64,000 nucleotides of DNA from Vibrio sp. Isolate34 (GTDB lineage Bacteria; Pseudomonadota; Gammaproteobacteria; Enterobacterales; Vibrionaceae). Every line of letters begins with the position of its first letter. The stretch's first letter is position 1. Both the position numbers and the translations under genes were made by a program. A model generated the notes under the pieces. It saw only the letters and a list, made by a program, of their open reading frames with translations. It was not told the DNA's origin and searched no databases. Positions 1-6,556 of the stretch are shown here, piece by piece. The stretch covers positions 78,532 through 142,531 of the forward strand of contig NZ_JAKEUO010000015.1 in assembly GCF_022397915.1 (NCBI RefSeq), in the 5' to 3' direction.

Positions 1-37
1 AGCTGCATCGAGGGTTCGAATCCCTCCCTCACCGCCA
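1..37 (+). tRNA. tRNA-Ser, 3' part only
   Basis: The first 37 bases are identical to the 3' end of the complete tRNA-Ser(GCU) at 202-294, including the T-arm GGTTCGAATCC and encoded CCA. The 5' part, with the anticodon, lies outside the window, so the GCU identity rests on that match. Confidence 0.9.
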
Positions 38-80
38 TTTCTTGTGAGTCTAAAGTTAGCAATTTAGACAATGTAAATGT

Positions 81-157
81 GCGTCCTTAGCTCAGCTGGA
101 TAGAGTACCTGGCTACGAACCAGGCGGTCGGAGGTTCGAATCCTCCAGGACGCGCCA
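81..157 (+). tRNA. tRNA-Arg(ACG), variant A
   Basis: A 77-base cloverleaf with acceptor arms GCGTCCT and AGGACGC, anticodon ACG in the loop CTACGAA, T-arm GGTTCGAATCC and encoded CCA. The ACG anticodon is normally deaminated to ICG and reads CGU, CGC and CGA. It lies between two tRNA-Ser genes. Confidence 0.97.
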
Positions 158-201
158 TTCTCTCTTCTCTTACTTGTAAGTGATGTGAGAATAATGAATT
201 A

Positions 202-294
202 GGTGAGGTGGCCGAGTGGCCGAAGGCGCTCCCCTGCTAAGGGAGTATGTGGTTTGTAGCTGCATCGAGGGTTCGAATCCCTCCCTCACCGCCA
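202..294 (+). tRNA. tRNA-Ser(GCU)
   Basis: A 93-base class II tRNA with a long variable arm, acceptor arms GGTGAGG and CCTCACC, anticodon GCT in the loop CTGCTAA (236-238) and encoded CCA. It reads AGU and AGC serine codons. Confidence 0.96.
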
Positions 295-383
295 TTCATT
301 ACAGGCCGATGGCCTTTTTTTTTCTTCGTAGCAAGAAGAATGTGATATATTTCACAACTTCATTCTTAATGAATGAACACCGT

Positions 384-460
384 GCGTCCTTAGCTCAGCT
401 GGATAGAGTACCTGGCTACGAACCAGGCGGTCGGAGGTTCGAATCCTCCAGGACGCGCCA
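384..460 (+). tRNA. tRNA-Arg(ACG), variant A
   Basis: Identical to the copy at 81-157, with acceptor GCGTCCT/AGGACGC, anticodon ACG and encoded CCA. Confidence 0.97.
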
Positions 461-527
461 CTATTTAAGGGTTTCCTCTCATGAGAATGAAAATCCTTGT
501 ATTGGCTTAAGTTGATACTAAAACCGT

Positions 528-604
528 GCGCTCTTAGCTCAGCTGGATAGAGTACCTGGCTACGAACCAGGCGGTCGGAGGTTCGAATCCTCCAGAGCGC
601 GCCA
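528..604 (+). tRNA. tRNA-Arg(ACG), variant B
   Basis: Same body as variant A, but the acceptor arms are GCGCTCT and AGAGCGC. Pairs 4:69 and 5:68 are both swapped (T-A to C-G and C-G to T-A), so the stem stays fully paired. CCA is encoded. Confidence 0.97.
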
Positions 605-683
605 CTATTTAGGGTTTAGTTCTTATATGAATTTGAATCCTGATATTGATAAATCGTTTATCGAGAATTAATATCAAAAGCGT

Positions 684-760
684 GCGTCCTTAGCTCAGCT
701 GGATAGAGTACCTGGCTACGAACCAGGCGGTCGGAGGTTCGAATCCTCCAGGACGCGCCA
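684..760 (+). tRNA. tRNA-Arg(ACG), variant A
   Basis: Identical to 81-157. The spacer before it (605-683) differs from the other spacers in the array. Confidence 0.97.
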
Positions 761-835
761 CTATTTAGGACTTCTCTCATATGAGAGTGAAATCCTTGTA
801 TTGATTGTGTAATAGCAACTTGATACTAAAACCGT

Positions 836-912
836 GCGTCCTTAGCTCAGCTGGATAGAGTACCTGGCTACGAACCAGGCGGTCGGAGGTTCGAATCCTC
901 CAGGACGCGCCA
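836..912 (+). tRNA. tRNA-Arg(ACG), variant A
   Basis: Identical to 81-157. The sequence just upstream (TTGATTGTGTAATAGCAACT, shared) matches that before the copy at 1133, pointing to a duplicated two-gene unit. Confidence 0.97.
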
Positions 913-980
913 CTATTTAGGGCTTCTCTCTTACGAGAATAGAGATCCTTGTATTGACTATAAGTTGATACTAAAACCGT

Positions 981-1057
981 GCGCTCTTAGCTCAGCTGGA
1001 TAGAGTACCTGGCTACGAACCAGGCGGTCGGAGGTTCGAATCCTCCAGAGCGCGCCA
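981..1057 (+). tRNA. tRNA-Arg(ACG), variant B
   Basis: Acceptor GCGCTCT/AGAGCGC, anticodon ACG and encoded CCA, identical to 528-604. Confidence 0.97.
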
Positions 1058-1132
1058 CTATTTAGGGCTTCTTTCTTATGTGAATGAAATCCTTGTATTG
1101 ATTGTGTAATAGCAACTTGATACTAAAACCGT

Positions 1133-1209
1133 GCGTCCTTAGCTCAGCTGGATAGAGTACCTGGCTACGAACCAGGCGGTCGGAGGTTCGAATCCTCCAG
1201 GACGCGCCA
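1133..1209 (+). tRNA. tRNA-Arg(ACG), variant A
   Basis: Acceptor GCGTCCT/AGGACGC, anticodon ACG and encoded CCA, identical to 81-157. Confidence 0.97.
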
Positions 1210-1290
1210 CTATTTAGGGCTTCTTTCTTATGAGAATGAAATCCTTATATTGATACGTTGTTAGTAACAATAAATTGATATTAAAACCGT

Positions 1291-1367
1291 GCGCTCTTAG
1301 CTCAGCTGGATAGAGTACCTGGCTACGAACCAGGCGGTCGGAGGTTCGAATCCTCCAGAGCGCGCCA
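1291..1367 (+). tRNA. tRNA-Arg(ACG), variant B, last gene of the array
   Basis: Acceptor GCGCTCT/AGAGCGC, anticodon ACG and encoded CCA. It is followed within 10 bases by a strong terminator. Confidence 0.97.
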
Positions 1368-1376
1368 CATTATTAA

Positions 1377-1406
1377 AAAAAGCCTCGTTTATACGAGGCT
1401 TTTTTT
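1377..1406 (+). terminator. Terminator of the tRNA array
   Basis: AGCCTCGT and ACGAGGCT form an 8-bp stem with a 4-base loop, flanked by an A-run and seven T residues. Confidence 0.92.
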
Positions 1407-1430
1407 ATGTCTGCTATATAAATGTTGACC

Positions 1431-1454
1431 AAATGTTAAATTTACTTAACATTT
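1431..1454. promoter_or_regulatory. Perfect 9-bp inverted repeat upstream of oadG
   Basis: AAATGTTAA, six bases, TTAACATTT. It is AT-rich and operator-like. It lies about 190 bases upstream of the best oadG promoter, and I cannot assign it to a regulator. The rest of 1408-1640 holds no gene that I can support. Confidence 0.4.
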
Positions 1455-1646
1455 AACTTGTTGTATTTTAAGTATTTCTTGAATGCTTCTTTGTTATTCC
1501 ACCTTTCTCATATCATTTCTCAGAAAATCCCCGTTTAAGTCACAGTTTAAATATCTAAAAATGACTCATTTGACAGATTTATGTGATCTGATAGGCGAAT
1601 AATTAACCTTATGTGTGCGTTATCCGTAACAGAACCTTAAACAAAA

Positions 1647-1674
1647 TTGACAAAGTTTTACCAATCGAGATAAT
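1647..1674 (+). promoter_or_regulatory. Candidate sigma-70 promoter of oadGAB
   Basis: TTGACA (1647-1652), a 16-base spacer, then GATAAT (1669-1674). The -35 is perfect and the -10 has one mismatch. Transcription would start near 1681, giving a leader of about 60 bases that can form a small stem from ATCCTG and CAGGAT (1702-1722). Confidence 0.6.
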
Positions 1675-1742
1675 CCATGGGTCGGGATCACTATTCGCTG
1701 AAATCCTGTACATATGTCAGGATGACGAAGAAAGGAAGCAAC

Positions 1743-2000
1743 ATGACTAATATTGGAAGCCTGCTAGGAGATGCGGCGATTTTAATGATAACGGGAATGT
1801 CCGTTGTCTTTATTTTTCTAACTATTCTAGTTTACCTCGTTCGGTTGATGTCAAAACTGGTACCAGAAGAAGTACCTGAGCCGATCGCAGCACCTAAAAA
1901 AATTCAAAAATCACAATCAAACCCTTCAGCTGTTAGTCCACAGGTAGTGGCAGCAATTTCGGCCGCGGTTCATCAATACCGTGCGTCTACTGCTAAGTAG
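1743..2000 (+). CDS. oadG: Oxaloacetate decarboxylase, gamma subunit
   Basis: The small membrane subunit of the Na+-pumping oxaloacetate decarboxylase. In this family it anchors and stabilises the alpha and beta subunits and contributes to zinc binding. The protein of 85 residues has one membrane segment near residues 13-37 and a basic, Ala/Pro-rich cytosolic tail. I chose the ATG at 1743 because AGGAAG sits just upstream and the length matches the family. An in-frame ATG at 1677 would add 22 residues without a ribosome site. It is the first gene of oadGAB, 25 bases ahead of oadA. Confidence 0.9.
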   Translation: MTNIGSLLGDAAILMITGMSVVFIFLTILVYLVRLMSKLVPEEVPEPIAAPKKIQKSQSNPSAVSPQVVAAISAAVHQYRASTAK

Positions 2001-2025
2001 CATTTAAAGGATTAAAAAGGAGTTT

Positions 2026-3816
2026 ATGAGCATGTCTAAACCACTAGCTATCACAGATGTGGTACTTCGTGACGCGCACCAGTCACTATTTGCTACTCGT
2101 ATGCGTATCGAAGATATGCTGCCAATTGCGGCAGAACTGGATAAAGTCGGTTACTGGTCTCTAGAGACTTGGGGCGGCGCGACGTTTGATTCGTGTATCC
2201 GTTTTCTTGGAGAGGATCCATGGGAGCGTTTGCGTGAACTGAAAAAAGCGATGCCAAACACACCAATGCAGATGCTACTGCGTGGTCAAAACCTGTTGGG
2301 TTACCGTCACTACGCGGATGATGTAGTAGAAAAATTTGTTGAACGTGCCCATAAGAATGGCATGGACGTATTCCGTATTTTTGATGCGATGAATGACGTA
2401 CGTAACTTTGAAAAAGCGGTGAAAGCAACGATTGATGTTGGCGGCCACGCTCAAGGTACCTTGTCTTACACAACCAGTCCGGTTCACAACTCTGATACTT
2501 GGGTTGATCTGGCTAAGCGTCTAGAGGACCTAGGTTGTCATTCACTATGTATCAAAGATATGTCAGGTTTATTAAAGCCTTATGAAGCGGAAGAGTTAAT
2601 TACACGCATCAAAGCATCGTGTGATGTTCCTCTAGCGCTACATAGCCACGCGACAACGGGTCTATCGACAGCAACAGCGGTTAAAGCCGTTGAGGCGGGT
2701 ATCGATATTCTAGACACGGCTATCTCTTCAATGAGCTGTACTTACGGCCACACGCCAACTGAAACGGTTGTGGCGATGTTAGAAGGCACTGAGCGCGATA
2801 CGAACCTTAAGCTTGACCAGATTGAGCCAATTGCTTCTTACTTCCGCGATGTACGTAAAAAGTACGCGCAATGGGAAGGCCAGCTAAAAGGTGTGGATTC
2901 TCGCATCTTGATCGCTCAGGTTCCTGGCGGCATGTTGACTAACATGGAAGGTCAGCTTAAAGAGCAAGGCGCAGCCGATCGTATGGACGAGGTTCTTGAA
3001 GAGATCCCACGCGTACGTAAAGAGCTTGGTTACATTCCTTTGGTAACACCAACTTCTCAAATTGTCGGTACTCAAGCGGTTATTAACGTGCTAACGGGTG
3101 AGCGCTATAAGAGCATCACTAAAGAGATTGCAGGTCTGCTGAAAGGCGAATACGGTCAAGCACCTGCGGAAGTGGATACTGAACTGCAAGCGAAAGTTCT
3201 AGATGGTGCAGAGCCAATCACTTGTCGCCCTGCTGACTTGCTTAAGTCAGAAATGGATACGCTGACTACGGATCTTTTAGAGAAAGCGAAATCAGAAGGT
3301 ATCTCTCTAGCTGAAGATACAGTTGATGATGTCCTGACTTACGCACTCTTCCCACAAGTGGGTCTTAAGTTCCTTAAGAACCGTCGTAACCCTGAAGCAT
3401 TTGAACCAGCACCAACGGCAGAAGTTGCGACTCCAGTTGCTGCAGCGCCGGCGCCTGTGTCTGGTGGCATCGAAAGCTACAGCGTAAAGGTGGATGGTCA
3501 AGTTTACGATGTCGAGGTTGGCCCACAAGGTGAACTAACATCTGTTGCGCCATCAGCAAAAACTGCTCAAGCGGCTCAGGCTGCACCTGTAGCAGCTTCT
3601 GACGCTGAAGCGGTTCCTGCTCCATTGGCGGGTAACATCTTTAAAGTTAACGTTCAGGCGGGTGCTGAGGTTGCTGAAGGCGACGTTCTGCTTATCCTAG
3701 AAGCAATGAAGATGGAAACGGAAGTTCGTGCTGCTCGTGGTGGTATCGTTCAAGAACTGAATGTTAAAGAAGGCGATGCAGTTACTGTAGGCGCTCCACT
3801 ACTAAGCTTGGCGTAA
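2026..3816 (+). CDS. oadA: Oxaloacetate decarboxylase, alpha subunit (biotin carrier)
   Basis: Transfers the carboxyl group of oxaloacetate to biotin, releasing pyruvate. The 596-residue protein has an N-terminal carboxyltransferase barrel starting with ITDVVLRDAHQSL, a PYC_OADA domain, an Ala/Pro linker near residues 465-530, and a C-terminal biotinyl domain with the EAMKM motif. Lys562 is the predicted biotinylated residue. AAAAGGAG precedes the ATG; a second ATG two codons on is also possible. It works with OadG and OadB at the inner membrane. The same chemistry occurs in pyruvate carboxylase, but no biotin carboxylase domain is present, and the neighbours settle the call. Confidence 0.97.
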   Translation: MSMSKPLAITDVVLRDAHQSLFATRMRIEDMLPIAAELDKVGYWSLETWGGATFDSCIRFLGEDPWERLRELKKAMPNTPMQMLLRGQNLLGYRHYADDVVEKFVERAHKNGMDVFRIFDAMNDVRNFEKAVKATIDVGGHAQGTLSYTTSPVHNSDTWVDLAKRLEDLGCHSLCIKDMSGLLKPYEAEELITRIKASCDVPLALHSHATTGLSTATAVKAVEAGIDILDTAISSMSCTYGHTPTETVVAMLEGTERDTNLKLDQIEPIASYFRDVRKKYAQWEGQLKGVDSRILIAQVPGGMLTNMEGQLKEQGAADRMDEVLEEIPRVRKELGYIPLVTPTSQIVGTQAVINVLTGERYKSITKEIAGLLKGEYGQAPAEVDTELQAKVLDGAEPITCRPADLLKSEMDTLTTDLLEKAKSEGISLAEDTVDDVLTYALFPQVGLKFLKNRRNPEAFEPAPTAEVATPVAAAPAPVSGGIESYSVKVDGQVYDVEVGPQGELTSVAPSAKTAQAAQAAPVAASDAEAVPAPLAGNIFKVNVQAGAEVAEGDVLLILEAMKMETEVRAARGGIVQELNVKEGDAVTVGAPLLSLA

Positions 3817-3825
3817 GGGAGTACC

Positions 3826-4956
3826 ATGGAAGGATTGATGACCTTATGGTCTGAAACAGGGATTGCGAACTTTGAGTTCGGCCAGATCTGTATGATGTTG
3901 GTTGGTTGCTTATTGTTGTTTTTGGCAATTCGTAAAGGATTTGAACCGTTACTTCTACTACCGATTGGTTTTGGTGCTGTATTAGCAAACATTCCAAATG
4001 CTGGGTTTACTGATCCAGGTGGTTTGCTGTACTACGTTTACTACATTGGTATTGAAACGGGTATTTTCCCACTGCTGATCTTTATGGGTGTTGGTGCGAT
4101 GACGGACTTCGGTGCGTTGATTGCGAACCCTAAAACGTTGTGGTTAGGGGCTGCGGCTCAGTTTGGTATCTTCGCGACTTTATTCGGCGCGATCTTACTG
4201 AACTATGTTCCAGGCATGGAATTCTCGATGGCCGACGCTTCTTCCATTGCGATCATTGGTGGTGCCGATGGCCCAACCGCGATTTTCTTGGCGAGTAAGC
4301 TCTCTCCTGATCTTTTAGGTGCGATTGCTGTAGCGGCGTATAGCTACATGGCATTGGTTCCTATTATTCAGCCGCCAATCATGAAAGCGTTAACGTCTCC
4401 TGAAGAGCGTAAGATTAAGATGGCTCAACTTCGTCATGTTAGCAAAGCAGAGAAGATCCTCTTCCCACTTGCTGTACTACTGATGACGATTTTGTTCCTA
4501 CCTTCAGCAACGCCTCTAGTGGGTATGTTCTGTCTGGGTAACTTAATGCGTGAAGCGGGTGTGGTTGATCGTTTATCGAAAACAGCACAAAACGAACTGA
4601 TTAACGTTGTGACTATTTTCCTTGGTCTCGGTGTTGGTTCTAAGCTTCAAGCGGATACTTTCTTGAACTTAGAGACACTGGGTATTCTTGGCTTAGGTGC
4701 AGTTGCGTTCAGTATTGGTACTGCGGGTGGGGTATTGATGGCGAAGGTTCTAAACCGCTTCTCGAAAGAGGACATCAACCCATTGATTGGTGCAGCTGGC
4801 GTATCGGCGGTTCCAATGGCAGCACGTGTTGTGAACAAGGTTGGCCTTGAGGCAAACCCTCAAAACTTCTTGTTGATGCATGCGATGGGCCCGAACGTAG
4901 CAGGTGTACTTGGTAGTGCGGTTGCGGCGGGTATTCTATTAGCGCTAGTCGGTTAA
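3826..4956 (+). CDS. oadB: Oxaloacetate decarboxylase, beta subunit (Na+ pump)
   Basis: The integral membrane subunit that decarboxylates carboxybiotin and couples this to outward Na+ transport. It is 376 residues and strongly hydrophobic, with the conserved GGADGPTAIF segment near residues 144-153 that holds the Asp essential in the family. The length fits the shorter beta subunits (about 375-390 residues) rather than the roughly 433-residue Klebsiella-type protein. It starts 9 bases after oadA, with GGGAG upstream, and is the last gene of the operon, followed by a terminator. Confidence 0.95.
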   Translation: MEGLMTLWSETGIANFEFGQICMMLVGCLLLFLAIRKGFEPLLLLPIGFGAVLANIPNAGFTDPGGLLYYVYYIGIETGIFPLLIFMGVGAMTDFGALIANPKTLWLGAAAQFGIFATLFGAILLNYVPGMEFSMADASSIAIIGGADGPTAIFLASKLSPDLLGAIAVAAYSYMALVPIIQPPIMKALTSPEERKIKMAQLRHVSKAEKILFPLAVLLMTILFLPSATPLVGMFCLGNLMREAGVVDRLSKTAQNELINVVTIFLGLGVGSKLQADTFLNLETLGILGLGAVAFSIGTAGGVLMAKVLNRFSKEDINPLIGAAGVSAVPMAARVVNKVGLEANPQNFLLMHAMGPNVAGVLGSAVAAGILLALVG

Positions 4957-5046
4957 TGGATTACTGGTCATGTATCGTTACGTTAATTGGTCGTCAATTT
5001 ACGAATGAGCGGTTAACTTAGCCTTATTAAATGGTTTATAGTCAAA

Positions 5047-5073
5047 GGGATGCTTTCGCATCCCTTTTTTTTA
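5047..5073 (+). terminator. Terminator after oadB
   Basis: GGGATGC and GCATCCC form a 7-bp stem with a TTTC loop, followed by eight T residues. Confidence 0.92.
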
Positions 5074-5125
5074 TTAATTAGGGTGCTTGCTCACTAGGGC
5101 TTTTATCAATCAAGGAAATGTGGAA

Positions 5126-6079
5126 ATGGAAAATAAACAGATTGCGATTACTCAATTCGGCGGCGTCGAAAACCTTAGTATTCAAACCAGTGCGATTCCT
5201 GAGCCTAAGGCCGGAGAAGTGGTGGTTAAAGTTTCCTTTTCGGGCATTAATCCGATTGATGTGAAAACCCGTGCTGGCCTTGGTTGGGCAGCAGCACAAA
5301 ACAAAGACAACCTTCCTTGGGTACCGGGATACGATATTTCGGGTCAAATTGTCACGCTAGGCGATCAGGCTGAACGTTTTACGGTTGGTGATAACGTGGC
5401 GGGCTTTATTGGCTTTCCACTGCAAGGTGGCGGCTACAGCCAATATGTTTGTGTTCCAGAAGCGGCGTTAAGCATGGTTCCTGATTCTGTCACCTTAGAA
5501 GCGGCAGCGGCATTACCACTTGCTAGTCAAACCGCAGCACAAGCGCTAAACAAAGCCGAAGTGAAAGAAGGCGATCGCGTGCTTATCTTAGCGGGGGCTG
5601 GCGGCGTTGGTCACCTTGCGGTTCAAATTGCAGTAGCCGCAAAAGCCGAGGTTTACACGACCTGCAGTGAAGCCAACCTTGATTACCTTGCGACGTTAGG
5701 TGCTCACGCAATTAACTATAAGTTTGCGCCAGCGTCGGAAAGAGTTTCTGATGTTGATGTGCTGATTGATTTGGTCGGTGGCGATACCGCGCTTGATGCA
5801 TTGAAGTGCCTGAAAGACGGCGCAAGAGTAGTGACAGTGCCAACTTTGTCTGCTGAATTGATCTGTGAGAAAGCCACACTACTAGGTTTTACCGCATCAG
5901 GCATGTTGGTTGAGCCAAACCCTGAGCAAATGGACACCATGCTTTATATGGTGAGTGTTGGATTACTTAAAACAGAAATTCAAGGCATCTACCAACTGGA
6001 TGAAGCACAGTCGGCGCATCTACAGGTTGAAACCGGACACACCAGAGGCAAGGTACTGCTTAAAATGCAAGAAGGTTGA
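5126..6079 (+). CDS. Zinc-free NADP-dependent oxidoreductase, quinone reductase type
   Basis: A medium-chain dehydrogenase/reductase protein of 317 residues. The GroES-like domain fills roughly residues 15-120, followed by a Rossmann domain with the nucleotide motif AGAGGVG near residue 155. The cysteine cluster and catalytic zinc ligands of alcohol dehydrogenases are absent, which points to the quinone oxidoreductase (QOR) branch; the substrate is unknown. I use the ATG at 5126, which has AAGG upstream. The frame opens 13 codons earlier at 5087, next to the oadB terminator, without a ribosome site. The yqaA gene follows after 6 bases, so the two are probably cotranscribed. Confidence 0.85.
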   Translation: MENKQIAITQFGGVENLSIQTSAIPEPKAGEVVVKVSFSGINPIDVKTRAGLGWAAAQNKDNLPWVPGYDISGQIVTLGDQAERFTVGDNVAGFIGFPLQGGGYSQYVCVPEAALSMVPDSVTLEAAAALPLASQTAAQALNKAEVKEGDRVLILAGAGGVGHLAVQIAVAAKAEVYTTCSEANLDYLATLGAHAINYKFAPASERVSDVDVLIDLVGGDTALDALKCLKDGARVVTVPTLSAELICEKATLLGFTASGMLVEPNPEQMDTMLYMVSVGLLKTEIQGIYQLDEAQSAHLQVETGHTRGKVLLKMQEG

Positions 6080-6085
6080 TAGGCA

Positions 6086-6547
6086 GTGCTAGAATTCTTT
6101 AACTCCCTTTTTGAAAACATAGCGCTGTGGTTCTCTGACTCGGCGCTTTGGGTACTCTTCATCAGTGGCTTCTTAAGTGCCACGTTATTGCCCGGCGGTT
6201 CAGAAGCCAGTCTTGTTGCCGCATTGAGCTTAGATCAATTCTCAACATCGTCGATTATTCTCATAGCGACACTTGGTAACACCTTAGGTGGTCTTACTAA
6301 CTATTGGATTGGTTTGTGGTTGCCTAATCGAACTCAATCTGAAAAGCATGGTCATAAGGCTATGGCTTGGCTGAGCCGTTATGGTTACTGGACACTGTTA
6401 TTCAGTTGGTTGCCCGTTATTGGTGACCCTTTGTGTCTCGCGGCGGGTTGGCTAAGAATGAAATTTATCCCTAGCGTTATTTTGATAGCGATTGGCAAAG
6501 CCGCTCGCTACAGCTTACTTGCTGCTATCTACTTCGGTTTTTTCTAA
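6086..6547 (+). CDS. yqaA: YqaA/DedA-type inner membrane protein
   Basis: A 153-residue membrane protein with about four hydrophobic segments. The pattern LSATLLPGGSEASL near residues 30-43 and GDPLCLAAGWLRM near 113-125 matches the YqaA branch of the SNARE-associated (DedA/VTT) family. The biochemical role of YqaA is not established; DedA relatives are linked to lipid flipping and membrane homeostasis. It starts with GTG just after the preceding gene, with the ribosome site overlapping that gene's stop. The next gene starts 9 bases downstream. Confidence 0.85.
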   Translation: MLEFFNSLFENIALWFSDSALWVLFISGFLSATLLPGGSEASLVAALSLDQFSTSSIILIATLGNTLGGLTNYWIGLWLPNRTQSEKHGHKAMAWLSRYGYWTLLFSWLPVIGDPLCLAAGWLRMKFIPSVILIAIGKAARYSLLAAIYFGFF

Positions 6548-6556
6548 GGAGAACCT

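Larger units (their letters stand above)
461..1290 (+). repeat. Repeated spacers of the tRNA-Arg array
   Basis: The tRNA-Arg genes recur every 144-158 bases. Spacers share a start (ACTATTTAGG), a small inverted repeat such as CTCTCATATGAGAG near 774-787, then ATCCTTGTATTGA-like sequence and an end GATACTAAAACCGT. I see no separate promoter in each spacer, so the array is probably one transcript that is processed. Confidence 0.75.

Noticed and set aside
216..515. Open frame of 99 codons across two tRNA genes
   Set aside because: It runs through the tRNA-Ser and tRNA-Arg genes.
644..666. LuxR/HapR-like binding word TATTGATAAAT...TTTATCGAGA in a tRNA spacer
   Set aside because: The spacing between the halves is longer than in the known consensus, the second half is poor, and it lies inside a tRNA transcript.
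81..1367. Regularly spaced near-identical repeats, CRISPR-like at first sight
   Set aside because: Each repeat is a full tRNA with anticodon and CCA, and the spacers are similar to each other, unlike CRISPR spacers.
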